A DNA stretch of 64,000 nt from Selaginella moellendorffii. Its lineage: Eukaryota > Streptophyta > Lycopodiopsida > Selaginellales > Selaginellaceae. Below are positions 53,868-64,000 of the stretch, piece after piece. Location: contig NW_003314271.1 in the NCBI RefSeq assembly GCF_000143415.4, positions 2,273,119 through 2,337,118 on the forward strand, written 5' to 3'. Every line of letters starts with the position of its first letter. The stretch's first letter is position 1. Made by a program: the position numbers and the translations under genes. The notes beneath the pieces were generated by a model. That model worked only from the letters and a program-made list of their open reading frames with translations. It searched no databases and was not told the DNA's origin.

Positions 53868-54135
53868 ACCATCAATCCACCTCTTTTGCCCAGCTGAATT
53901 TCGCCACCGCCCAGCACGAGTTGTGCTAGCCTGCACGCACGAAAAGAAAACGAAAAATGAACACGAGTACTTTTGGTAGAGCAAGTTCACACGAACCTGA
54001 AATGCTGTTGACAGATTTTGCCCTTGTAAACTCTGTATGGATCAGTAGGAAATATGATCCAGCAGATAATCTTGTTCTTGTTGTGACCTTCGACCGCCGC
54101 GTTCAACATCTCAAATCACCCACAACAATTTGCAC
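53868..54135 (-). pseudogene. Inverted fragment of the HCF173-like pseudogene
   Basis: The minus strand matches 50700-51004: CGGTGCAAATTGTTGTGGG, ACAAGATTATCTGCTGGATC, ATCCATACRGAGTTTACAA, GCAGGCTAGCACAA and CAAAAGAGGTGGATT appear in the same order, with small gaps. It carries the same kind of damage. Confidence 0.75.
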
Positions 54136-54492
54136 CGACCTGGCTGGTGACATTCTTTTAGAGACTTCAACTACGTGGTTCCAAGACATGATGGCGTCTT
54201 ATGTAGTTGAGTGTCAGTGGTCTAAAGTCTGAATCATCATTCCGTACTAAAGCCTTCACAAAAAAGTTTTTCACAGAAGTTCAAGTTAAAACAGAATACC
54301 TCAAACATTTGCCCATTAGAGGAAATACTGAGAGGAGAAGAGACTTTACCTTAAATTTGGCGTTGAAGGAGAGGAGAGGACAGGACAGGAAAAGGACGTG
54401 ATGAGCGACGCAGTTCAGAGCCACGATCAGTCCAAAACAACACCCCCGGTCCTTCCTCTCCCCTTTCAGCCCCCCCGAGGGAGAGACGGATC

Positions 54493-54936
54493 TTGTCCAA
54501 GGTCCTGGAGATGGAAGGTGTTGTTTTGGAACAATTGTCATGGAACTGTGTGGCCTTATGGAGCGATGAAAGGGCCACTGAGCAAGAAGGAAGTGCTGAG
54601 ATTGTCAAGAAGCTGGCCGAAACACTGAAAGTGACTGAAAGCCGTTCACTCGACTCGAGTGGTGTTGTTCATCGTGATCTCAAGCTGGAGAAGGCTCGAT
54701 TCAAGCGCCGTCAAGAGAGACGAGCCAGTGATGGGTGGCGATCCAAGAGAGATACAGGGAGATGTCACAGTACTGTGGGTGCGATGTGTGACAAAATTAT
54801 ACTTAGTGGGGATCTTAGCTCTTACGGAGACGGGATCATCTCTGTCGGTGGATGTTGGGGCTTCTTTGCTGCGCGAGGGGAGTCCCAGCGGCCAATGGAT
54901 CTGTCGCAAAAAGTGAAAAATATGAATGCAGATTGA
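54493..54936 (+). pseudogene. Possible protein-kinase fragment
   Basis: A 147-codon open frame has EIVKKLAETLKVTES and GVVHRDLKLEKARF, recalling the kinase HRDLK catalytic loop, but no N-lobe, DFG or APE motif is seen nearby. The Asn after HRDLKxE is replaced by Lys. It is either a fragment or a chance likeness. Confidence 0.3.
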
Positions 54937-54939
54937 AAC

Positions 54940-55554
54940 ATTCTATTGTTAACTTACTGCTAGAATGCGACTATAAAATCAATATTAGCAAGGTTTAATC
55001 ACACTAACAAGTTTGCCCAATCAAGGTGTTTAAAAACTATTTTGTTTCTTTTATTTTTATTTTTCATGTGTTTCAGTTCATTGGACTGAATGGAGAAAGT
55101 CATCTTCCTACAAAGTTCTTTTAGATTGTTTGTCTTGTTTTTCTTTCGATACTGTGCTGGATCTTCAATACAAAAGGTCCTCTACTGGAAGAGAAGATGA
55201 AGGTAGGATCAGTTTTGTTGTTCTTATTTCTAAGGTCTTGGTGTCGAAAATATGAACGAAAGGACTGGAAATTCTATCGAATTACTATCAAATTTCTCTT
55301 CTCGAGAGCACATTCTACGCAGGCTTAGCTGCCAGTTGCGCCTTTGATCAAATGATCAACGTTCATAGCAATTGTATGGACATTCAGCTACGAAACAAAC
55401 TCCAGCAGCACGAAAAAATTTCGCCGGACCTTCGTCTTTTACACCCGTCCAGGCTGATCATCCATTCCTGGATCTCCGCAACTAGAAAAGGTTTTAAAGC
55501 CTAGCATTGCAATGCATTAAATGACGAGCGAAAAGAAGGAAGAGCACACGAACC
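54940..55554. other. Gene-free region
   Basis: AT-rich flank with no supported gene or repeat; it contains the 3' flank of the macro-domain gene on the right. Confidence 0.5.
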
Positions 55555-57898
55555 TTAAGCATTTACATCCAATGCTTGAAACCTTTTATCGGCTGCCTCG
55601 AACCATGCCTTTCTTGCAGACCCATCGAACAGGACGAAATGTATCTATGCAAAACAAGACGTCTCCACATATGGCTCAAAGATAAAACACAAGCAAACGT
55701 ACTTCTTCAAAGTCGGCAGCGTTTGCATGCACGGCATCCAAGGCAATCGCGGCACCCTCGTCCACAGGGCACCTAAGCAGAGAAAATACGAGCAGTTTCC
55801 AAAGGAAAGAAAAACGAAAGGCCAGAGACTAACAAACTTACCCGTAGATTCCACACGAGATGGCAGGAAATGCGATGAACTTGACGCCTTTCTCCCTCGC
55901 AAGCTCGAGTGAGTTGCTGCGAGGAGGAAGATTAGAAACAAGGAAACAAACCAGAAACTAGAGACATGTACTGGTATGCATCTCGTAGCAGAGCAGCTGC
56001 CTTTACTCTGGATGATTTGAAATACATTGGCCCAACCGTGTGGATGATCCGCGCAACCGGCAGCTCAAAGCCTCTGCGACCAAAGAACAAAAGATTTGTC
56101 TAAGAAAAAGAATCTACACACGAACACTTACGGTGTTTCCACGGCATGTCCGACTGGGCAGCGCACTCCCGGCTCCACTAGTGGCAATTCCCGGCAGGCT
56201 TCGCGAAGTTCCTGCCCAGCCGCGTCATGAATAGCTGCAAAAACGCAATGCACGTAAGTGAGATCTCGCGAAAGCTCCGGAACAAGTTATTCAAATCTAG
56301 CCAAATCCGAGTCTATGAGTTTTGATCACACCAACAAACACAAAGTTCCAAGGTTGGGAGAAATTCGCAATGCAAGAAGACCACACAAAGGAGAAGAGAA
56401 AAAAGTTCTCAAGAAAACAATGTAATAGCCATCCAGGAAAAAGAAAGAAAAAAAAAAAACCACGATATCGATCCAATCGGGGCCTGCATTTCTCAAAGGA
56501 AAAAATGTAACAGCCATCCAAGGGAAAAAAAAAAAAAAAAAAAAACCATTCCCGCGATATCAATCCAACCAGCATGCATCCAAGAAGAAAACGAGGCAAA
56601 CGATGCGATCGATCCAAAATGCCCTGGAAAAATCCCAAAGCCAACCAAGCAAGAATGCTCCCAGAAAACCCCCAATCACGCGAGAAGAAGAACAAGAACC
56701 TAGATGATCAAGGATCGCGTTGCTTACCTCCATCCACGCCGCCGCCGCCGAGCATCCGCTCGTTAGCCGCATTGACGATCGCATCGCTGTGCCCATCCTT
56801 GCACCAGATCGTGATATCGCCGCCCTGAAGAACCAGCTTGCAAGATTCCGTGAGCTTGTACGCCGCCGCCGCCGCCGCCTCATCTCTGGGACGAGGGATC
56901 TTCTTGCACGAAATAAACCGATCGAACAGCGCGAACGCCTTCTTCTTCCTGCCCGCCATAGCTTCTTCTTCCTCCTCCTCCTCTCTCCTCCTTTTCGAGA
57001 AAAAAGAAGAGGGTTTTGCCTCCAGCCAAGATTGGCTCTCTCTCGAATCGGGGAGAGAGATCGCCCGCGATCGCACATTCCATGTCAGGTAGGGAGAAGA
57101 TCCCGGATAACCGCTGCTGGCATCTCCTCCTTGCGAGGCCTCCAATCTCGCCACGAAATTTCTAGCTCCAGAGCCACCGCTGAAAGGATTCATGATGTTC
57201 GATCGCAAGGACGCGTCACGACTCCACGATCTTGGCTTCGCCGGGCCCGATTCCAGCTGCTCTTCCACTCGGATTTCCTTCTTCTTCCCTGGATTTCCAT
57301 CGGCGACGGCATCTGGCCGCGCCTCCCGATCGCTGGCGCTGCTCTTTGTCGGCCGCCAATCTTTGTCTAGAATCTCCCAGCGCTGGCGCCAGTGCTGCTC
57401 GTCCCTGTCGATCTTGCCATTCCCGCCCGAGAACCCTCGATCGCGCGGCAACTTGCCGGAGAAGACCCTATCCCTCGTCGCGGCATTTGCGTGCCCCGAC
57501 AGCGGCATTTCTCTCTCTCGCGGCATCGCCTCGATTTCGTCCTCCGACGACGATGGATCAGGGAGGAGATCGAGAATGACGGGATCCATCCGGAGCTCCT
57601 CGTCTTCTTCGTCGCTCGATTGACCATCGCTAGTACCTGGATTACCTTCTTCCTCTTCGTCTCCTTCTTTTTCCTCTTCCTCCTCTTCTTCTTCTTCGCT
57701 TCCTTGTTCTTCGCCTTCTTCTCCCTCCTCCTCTTCTTCGTCTTCTTCCTCTTCTTCGCTGCCTTGTTCTTGCGCTTCTTTCTCTTCCTCCCTAGCGATT
57801 TCTACCCCGCGATCATGGCCGCCAGCCTCATCGCGCAGAAAGTAGGCCGCGGCGACTAGAAAAGCGTGCTCCTTTCGTCCGATCACCTCGTCCGCCAT
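55555..57898 (-). CDS. Macro-domain (ADP-ribose-binding) protein with acidic N-terminal region
   Basis: Six exons: 56728-57898, 56132-56234, 55972-56073, 55842-55916, 55703-55772, 55555-55644; 536 residues. The macro domain (about 355-510) starts GGDITIWCKDGHSDAIVNAA, with NERMLGGGGVDGAIHDAAG, the ADP-ribose loop; then CPVGHAVETP, RIIHTVGPMYF, AFPAISCGIYGCPVDEGA. Macro domains bind or hydrolyse ADP-ribose from proteins or O-acetyl-ADP-ribose. Preceding it, residues about 36-86 are almost all Glu, followed by a disordered Arg/Ser-rich linker. The start is taken at MADEVIGRKEHAFLVAAAYF; an in-frame ATG 69 codons upstream (58105) is possible but its peptide looks non-coding. The first intron (493 bp) is long for this region. 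Confidence 0.88.
56390..56580 (+). repeat. Tandem duplication in intron 1 of the macro-domain gene
   Basis: Two adjacent copies of about 75 bp, each with AATGTAAYAGCCATCCA, an A-rich run (12-21 A) and CGATATCRATCCAA. They lie wholly inside the intron. Confidence 0.75.
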
Positions 57899-58870
57899 GG
57901 AATGACCACCTAGGGCATTTCTTAACAATGGACAGCCTACGTTATAATTTGTAAGGCTTCTTAGGGTAAACCCATTATAAAGTAATCTACGTATCTTTAG
58001 ATTTTTGTGACTAATCACTTCCATTTCGCAGGCTTGGACAAACGTCCCCCTGGCTGGGGCTGGTGTTTTAAGAGTCTTCAAAGAGATGGAATCAGAGTTA
58101 TCCATATTGAAAACTGCAGTGTGACAAGCTTTTTGTTCTTAGAAGAACTTCTCAGTAGACGTCAATGGAATAAAAATAAGTCAATGAAAAGTCAATAAAA
58201 ATCAAAGAAAGCCTATACCCCATAAACTCATGAAGGATCAAACTCATAATCAAATAGAGCAAAGGATTCTGAGATCCCGAGAATTTCACTGTTGGAAAAT
58301 AAAAGTGGGAAGCAAGGGAGTGAGGATTAAGCTAGGCCTCATGCCACTCTTTGGGGATTCAATATTTAACAATGTTTTTTGGAGTGCGCTTTAGAGTAGA
58401 GAGTATTTTGTTGCTTACAAGCATCTTGAGTGTTGGCTTAATTGAAGTGCATTTATGGATGTAGGTTCTTTTATTTGAATAATAAGTGTGTTTCTATTGA
58501 TGTTCCAAGTACTTTGGAGTGTGATCTGGAGGCATTTGCAATGTGCTGTGAGGCTGAGTGACATGTGCACACTTGTTTTGCAGGCTGCCACTAGCAAGAA
58601 GAGAGCAACCAAGTTGTATTAGTGAGAGATCAAGAAAACATTGCCAAGCTAATGTGTTGGATATTGCATGCTATATGGCTTGAGTGACAAGTTTGTTCAT
58701 CACACCTTCTTCACATGCAAATGATTTCTCTAACACCAAGGGAGAATTAGCTTCTGGAGTGCAAGTTTCTTTTGTTGATCTCTAAACTAATACTATTATG
58801 ACATCTTCTTGAAGAGTTGAATGTAGGGAGATGGCCAAAGGTGGATCTTGTTTAGGACCAAGTGAACCCT
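57899..58870. other. Gene-free region between the macro-domain gene and a Gypsy element
   Basis: Promoter of the macro-domain gene on the left, then stop-rich AT sequence. I looked here for a 3' LTR of the following element and found no match to its 5' flank. Confidence 0.45.
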
Positions 58871-60442
58871 CTACAAAGCATGAGAAGCAATGTGAGCAAG
58901 AATATTGGCCGGACCAGCCTTCTCTGCATCAATCTCTGGAACCTGGATGATGGACTGATCCACGATATCACCAGAGTGCAAACACGCTTTAAGCTTGCTC
59001 ACATGGAACGTTGGATGAATCTTCGAACTAACTAGCAAGTCCAAAGTGTATGCAAGATCCCCTACACGCTGTAAAATTGTCCAAGGTCCACAATACCGTG
59101 GAGACAACTTAGCACTGCCACCTCCTTTTAGAGACCGTTGTGCATCCGACAGCTTAAGGAAAACCTTGTCACCAACTTTGTACTCTTGATGACGACGATG
59201 CTCATCAGCCAATCTTTTGTCTCGTTCTTGAGCTTGCCTCATGTTCAATTTTGCCAACTCAAGCTTGTCTTGCATATCCTCCAGGAAATCACAAGCATGA
59301 GGAACCCGAACCAAAGCCAAATTCAAACTCACAGGAGACCTAGGCTCATAACCATACATCGCCATAAAAGGAGACATGCCAATAGCCGATTGATGAGCGC
59401 TATTGTGAGCAAACTGAAGCAAAGGCAAGTATTTTTCCCATACTCCCTGTCGAGTCAAGTTTCCCACAAAAGACCGTAGCATATCTTCTAATAGCTGATT
59501 CATGCGCTCTGTCTGCCCATCAGATTGTGGATGCTCACCACTACTCATGCTCAGTTTAGTCTCTAGTTTTTCAAAGACCGTTTGCCAAAACTTGGACGTG
59601 AACTTAGGATCCCGATCACTCACAATGTCACCCGGCAAACCATAGAGACTGAATAACCGGTCTACAAACAACTGAGCAAGTTCAGAAGCTTTTATCGTTG
59701 TCTTCACAGGGAAGAAGTGAGCCATCTTCATCAAACGATCCACAACAACCCAAATAGCATCATTTCCTCGAAAGGTTTTGGGCAAACCAGTGATAAAGTC
59801 CATCGAGATGCTATCCCACTTATTCTCGGGTACACGTAAAGGATGATAGAGGCCAGCGAGCTTCTGATGATCAACTTTGACCGCCTGGCAGGTCAAACAA
59901 CCACGTACGTGCTTCTCAACATCTGACTTCATCCCAGGCCAAAAGAAATGCCTCTTCACCAACATATACGTTCTCAATACCCCCGGATGCCCAGCACTTG
60001 GAACATCATGACACTCAACCAAAATCCGTTTGATGAGTTTGTCAACACAAGGAACCACAACACGTCCCTTCTTCACCAGGATTCCATCTCGTATTTCGAA
60101 TGACGCAAACTTGTCACCCTTTAAATCTGTAGAGGCGTCCCTCAACAAAACCTTCGCGCGAATACCAGTGATAAAGGAGTCGAAGTCAGCAAACTCCTTA
60201 AGCTCATCCAAGAGATCGTTGGATAGCTTCACGAACGAGATAGAATTTACCATCCTGAATAACACATCAGCCACCTTATTGTCACCTCCATGCTTGTACC
60301 GGATCTTAATAGACATTTCCTGCAGGAATTCTTGCCAACGAGCAAGGCGGCCTCGAAGATCCACATCTGGAGAGACTGATGATCTGAAACTACATGGAAG
60401 TCCGATCCATATAGATAATGTCGCCATTCTTGAGTAGGTCAA
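58871..60442 (-). pseudogene. Gypsy RNase H end and integrase
   Basis: A 523-codon frame carries RWQEFLQEMSIKIRYKHGG (end of RNase H), then integrase: HHCC-type CHDVPSAGHPGVLRTYMLVK with CLTCQAVK, the core SMDFITGLPKT, a second acidic residue in DIVSDRDPKFTSKFW, and the DE catalytic Glu region HPQSDGQTERMNQ. It ends with the GPWTILQRVGDLAYTLDL tail and PTFHVSKLK. The RNase H start is in another frame (WRHYLYGSDFHVVSDHQSLQ), so a frameshift lies near 60400. The integrase part itself is uninterrupted. Confidence 0.88.
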
Positions 60443-60565
60443 TTCTGCTGTGTGATATCAAACTTGTGGCTCATGAAGGCGAGAGACTGCCTAACTTGAA
60501 GCAATACGGCCTCAAAAGCACTATCACTCACATCATTGCCTATAATTTCCACCACAGTCACCTTA

Positions 60566-61561
60566 TTATTCATTGACCCCTTCAGAACAATCCTTGCTCT
60601 GATGTCCAGCTCTATGGCAACGAAAACAATTGCCCTCCGCCTTGTCTTTCTCTCGCTGGTCCAAACGAAGTTTCTTAGCTTCACTGCCATCTTCATGCTT
60701 CGAGCCACAACGGATTAACGACCGTTTCTTCCCCAAATATGAAGAATTAGCAAGCTGGTCATCACGTTGACTACTTCGTGGACTATCTCGTTGACCAGAG
60801 TTGACCGAGTTGACTGACGTTTCGGGCGAAAAGATCTGAGCCTTAGTGATAGCATCAGTCAACGTTGCTGGAAAATCCTTTTTGACCTTTTGCTGCACAT
60901 CCACCGAGCTCAATCCTTTGATAAAACATTGCACCTTTAGCAGCTCATTATAGGTGCCCGTGAGACTAAGGCAAAGATCACGGAACTTGCGGGCATACGC
61001 ATCCAAAGACAAAGTCCCCTGCCGGATCTCTAACAACTGATTCACGAGATCAACCTCTTCAAACTTCTTGACAAACGAAGCGCGGAAAACCTTTGTCAAA
61101 TCAGTCCAAGACGTCGGCGTCGGATTAGCTTTGATGTAGTTCTTCCACCACGAAGAAGCATGGCCCGTAAGCTTCGTCACAAAGAAATCTATCTTCACCT
61201 TATCCTCACAAGGATTGTGAGACCAACAACTTTCCCACAATTCCAACCAAGAATCAACCTCTTGACTATCACAAACATCCGGTGATGATTTCCATTCCAC
61301 GATACCATAATCCTTGGCATGCTTGACGTACCAATGGTAATCACGGACATGAGATTGATTCAACCCTTGAGGGTTCATGCGAAGCAAGAAATCCTTGATG
61401 AGATTGACGGAATCCTTAACCTCCTTTATGTCGCTTTGAACTGCAGAAATCTGGCGTCCTTGCTGCACAACAACATCATCAAGAGTCTCTTCTGCATCGT
61501 TATGGCTATCCTCACTAATGCCATACTCCTCATCAGGATCAATATCTTGCTCTCCCGCCAT
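60566..61561 (-). CDS. Gypsy gag protein
   Basis: 331 codons from the ATG of MAGEQDIDPDEEYG to a double stop. It has a retrotransposon gag core (KLTGHASSWWKNYI, TSWTDLTKVFRASFVKKFEE, LLEIRQGTLSLDAYARKF) and ends in a CCHC zinc knuckle CFRCHRAGHQSKDC. The coding frame is intact. Directly after it comes RNase H sequence, with protease and reverse transcriptase missing. Confidence 0.9.
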   Translation of the reverse strand: MAGEQDIDPDEEYGISEDSHNDAEETLDDVVVQQGRQISAVQSDIKEVKDSVNLIKDFLLRMNPQGLNQSHVRDYHWYVKHAKDYGIVEWKSSPDVCDSQEVDSWLELWESCWSHNPCEDKVKIDFFVTKLTGHASSWWKNYIKANPTPTSWTDLTKVFRASFVKKFEEVDLVNQLLEIRQGTLSLDAYARKFRDLCLSLTGTYNELLKVQCFIKGLSSVDVQQKVKKDFPATLTDAITKAQIFSPETSVNSVNSGQRDSPRSSQRDDQLANSSYLGKKRSLIRCGSKHEDGSEAKKLRLDQREKDKAEGNCFRCHRAGHQSKDCSEGVNE

Positions 61562-61578
61562 CCCCAAAAGAACGTGCT

Positions 61579-61590
61579 GCTCCGATACCA
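61579..61590 (-). other. Primer binding site of the Gypsy element
   Basis: Minus-strand TGGTATCGGAGC, one base different from the tRNA-iMet complement TGGTATCAGAGC, 18 bp before the gag ATG. It fixes the element's direction and puts the 5' LTR end (…TTTCA) at about 61592. Confidence 0.8.
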
Positions 61591-62334
61591 ATGAAACGAA
61601 CAAGAGAGCGAACCCTAGGCCCACCTCCCAACCCTTAAGGCGTTACGGCCTTAAATCCCACAGGCCATAGAATATTCTTGGAATATTCCCGTGGTTCGTG
61701 TCAGTTAGGTTGACCTTTCTGAGGAGTGTGCCTAATAAAAACCATGCTTGGAGTTTGAGAGCAAGCAGAACAAACCTAAGATTAAGAAAAGGGGATGGAG
61801 CAAGCTTTCCCTAAGCAGGAGATTCTGTAGGAGGATCACAACTAGCACAGGCCTAAGCCTGGATGGTAAGGTAGCAGTGACCAATCTTTTAGAGGTGATT
61901 TCATGTCTTTATACCAAAGAAGACCTTTTGGATGTGGACATGGAGGATTTTCATTATTCTTTAGAAGAGCTTGAGGTTGCCATGGCACTTTCAGCACACA
62001 TAAGGTTCCTTTTAGCTGTGCCACTAAATCTCGATAGAATGGTGCCTCTCATACAAAATCTATGAGTGTCAGTGGATTCCCACAATTTGGCCGAGAATCT
62101 TTGCAATCCTTGCCACAGAGTAATCCAACAAGTTGAGGAAGTGAGGAAGAGCAAGGTGGCTATTGTCCAATATTAACACATGGTGGTTTTGGAGTTGCTA
62201 GAAGTACCACACAAACCAATGTTGATATGGAAGAAGAGAAGATGCTTTTGGGGTATCCCGAGGCAATAATAGAAGAACCAATGCCATGGTCAAGTCAACA
62301 GAAGACTATATAGATATCTATTTTAGACTCTATC

Positions 62335-62515
62335 ATGGGTCCATTTCGGACTCCATCTCAAGTCCATCTTAGACTTCATCTTGGGTCCATCTCAGACTCC
62401 ATCTTAGGTCCATCGCAAACTCCATCTCAAACTCTATCTCAGGTTTATCTCGGACTCCACTTCGAGTCCATCTCGGACTCCATCTCAAACTCCATCTCGG
62501 GTTCATCTCAAATTC
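62335..62515 (+). repeat. Minisatellite, about 12-bp unit, second copy
   Basis: Units such as GACTCCATCTCA, GGTCCATCTTA and GACTTCATCTTG, the same family as at 19110-19510, followed by the same type of unique flank. Confidence 0.8.
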
Positions 62516-62579
62516 CTCCACATATTATGTATTAGTCCTCTTATGTCTCTTTTCTAGAGACTCACTTATTGCTTGCTTT

Positions 62580-62740
62580 GTGTTTATTCTTCGAGCACTT
62601 CGTTGAAAGTTCCACTCCCACTCTCGACTTTCCGAATTGGAGCTTTTAATCCAAACGTGTTACTCTTGTTTGACTTCCACTTTGGCCACTACCACATGGC
62701 ACCCTTTCGACTCCACTTTTGGGGCTCTAGGATTTATATC
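62580..62740 (+). repeat. Repeat flank shared with 19585-19735
   Basis: Both copies read, in order, GAGCACTTCGTT, TTCCACTCCCACTC or TTTCACTCCCACTC, GGAGCTTTT or GAAGCTTTT, GTTACTC or GTTACACTC, TTTGACTTC and CATGGCAC or ATGGCACA. Same orientation and same position after the minisatellite. Confidence 0.75.
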
Positions 62741-63389
62741 TCATATATTGCAATTGTGCTCAAAACTTTTGTTGATCCTACCTTGCTCCTAATAAGCATT
62801 TGCAAAGGATACAAAGTCGGACTAAGGGTGTAGAAGTTGTGATTGATTTCTTGGTGGTTGAGTTGTCAGGGCACCTTAGGAGAATGACTACCTCATCCTT
62901 AGTTGCACTTGGTATGAGGTAGTGGATTGTGAAACATGTTAACACTTACAATTTCATACGGCAAGACATGAGCACTCTCCTCAAAAACAAAGGCATACTC
63001 TTTCTAGACAGCCCAAAGTTGTGAAAATGGTGTAGACTCAAGTTGGAAATGATTTCCTAGTCATTAATCTAGAGCTGCTTCATAATGAGAATTTACTTGA
63101 GTTAGAGGTTTTGGAGGTGGCTAGTGTCTACCTTTTGAGGCCCAACAATTTCTAGAGTAGTGCCTAGCATCAATTTAGGAAGATCAAGAGTGTTAACATA
63201 CTAGAAGATCTTCCCTTAATGGTTGTATGCTTTTGCAATAAAGATTGAGCCCAAGAGTCAATACCAAACTCTCCTAGCACAACTTTCAATGCAAAGGGCT
63301 AGGAGCTCTAGCTAAGCTTGGTAGAGGACAATATTGTGGATCCTTTCCCTTTATTTGGAGAAGTTTCCATTCCTCCATTTGTGGCTTAT

Positions 63390-63660
63390 ATTGATGGAGT
63401 TTGGTGCTTGTAATATTGATAAGGTGGTGTTAGTGTATGGATCATTGATGATCAGGATAAGTAGGTTGCCAAGCTCTCCATGCATTTGCCAGCTTTATCT
63501 GTAAATGAGGTTGAGTACGTGGCTGTGATCAATGCCATGGAATTAGTAAAAGAACTAAAGCTCCACCATGTCTAATTCACAAGAGATTTGCAACTAATGA
63601 CTTGCCAACTCAATAGTGAATACCAAGTTTGTCAAGGGCGCCTCAAAGACTTGTGGTAGT
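63390..63660 (+). pseudogene. Decayed retroelement RNase H domain
   Basis: Translation with stops gives VNEVEYVAVINAMELVKELK, then RDLQLMTCQLNSEYQVCQGR, the order of plant Gypsy RNase H (TNNxAEYxAL...DSxLVxxQxxGEYxVK). The catalytic aspartates are partly lost. Confidence 0.6.
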
Positions 63661-64000
63661 AAGCAATGTCAATGCCACAAAATTTTAGAGATGCCATTTT
63701 CATTAGCATTCCTTGTAAAGATAATTTTTGGGCTAATTGTCTGTCACATGATGCAATCACAGCCATGGGGAAGCCAAGAGCTTGGAATCCCAATGTGTGG
63801 CCTCCCTATAGAAGACTTTAGTTGAGATCCCAGCCAAGATGGAGACCGAGGTAGAGCTATATCTTTGTTGCTAGTAGGTTTTTTTATCCAGAGAAAAAGA
63901 ATTAGTCTTTACTCTCAATGAGGAACATGTGACACAACTTATTAGCTTGCTTTAGAGTTTCATTGATGTGTTTGCATAGGATTACATCCAACTTCTAGGG

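Larger units (their letters stand above)
61600..64000 (+). other. Old retroelement debris to the window end
   Basis: Apart from the repeat and RNase H pieces listed, the stretch is stop-rich. Near 63940 FTLNEEHVTQLISLL and SFIDVFA resemble the segment before a Gypsy RT. No intact gene is seen; the block runs off the window. Confidence 0.5.

Noticed and set aside
57899-58105. Upstream ATG extending the macro-domain protein by 69 residues
   Set aside because: The added peptide is unlike the rest and lies in promoter-like AT-rich sequence; it was kept only as an alternative.
61748-62065. 105-codon ORF as a gene
   Set aside because: No family resemblance, no splice context, and it lies inside retroelement debris.

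Overview
This is a 64 kb stretch of a plant nuclear genome, most likely a lycophyte of the Selaginella moellendorffii type; I infer this from content, not from a database match. Supporting points are very short introns (many 45-60 bp) inside compact genes, a microbial-type terpene synthase-like gene, an intraflagellar-transport GTPase (IFT22/RABL5 type, expected only in land plants with flagellated sperm), two nuclear tRNA genes of plant type, and gene-dense GC-rich blocks alternating with AT-rich blocks of decayed LTR retrotransposons. One run of exactly 100 N (31236-31335) is an assembly gap.

Layout. 0-12.8 kb is a compact gene block: the 3' end of a divergent CRAL-TRIO protein, a PRONE-type RopGEF, a HIG1-domain protein, a KNL1/Spc105-like kinetochore protein with an RVSF motif and a repeat array, IFT22, a calcineurin-B-like EF-hand protein, and a zinc/cadmium-type P1B ATPase. 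12.9-21.1 kb is AT-rich and gene-free: a long (CT)n tract, minisatellite, decayed Gypsy reverse transcriptase, an inverted repeat and a pair of LTR-like direct repeats. 21.3-31.2 kb holds a terpene synthase-like gene, tRNA-Gly, an unassigned ORF, a DUF7138-like protein, a phospholipase D pseudogene, UDP-xylose synthase (with an AT-AC intron) and an FPF1-like gene. 31.3-42.2 kb holds two RsmH (MraW) rRNA methyltransferase paralogues separated by a Gly/Ser/Asn-rich protein gene, then a PLAT/LH2 protein, a small conserved-looking protein, a phytocyanin and a DEAD-box helicase with a very long Gly-rich tail. 42.3-46.7 kb is a broken Gypsy element and tRNA-Arg. 46.8-50.2 kb is a second Gly-rich gene; 50.5-54.2 kb is a mosaic of broken copies (an HCF173-like pseudogene, inverted copies, Copia gag). 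55.5-57.9 kb is a macro-domain gene. 58.9-64 kb is an internally deleted Gypsy element on the minus strand followed by older retroelement debris.

How genes relate. The strongest internal theme is organelle RNA biology: two RsmH methyltransferases, a helicase of the mitochondrial RH9/RH53 type, and two Gly-rich proteins with apparent targeting sequences. These proteins share unusual short motifs among themselves (GKTW.NP, NPTTPNA.TD.GWRKG and D.MR..YF), which suggests local duplication and exon or tail sharing within about 19 kb. Gene models below were built by hand from open frames, GT-AG borders and phase checks; exon sums were verified to be divisible by three.
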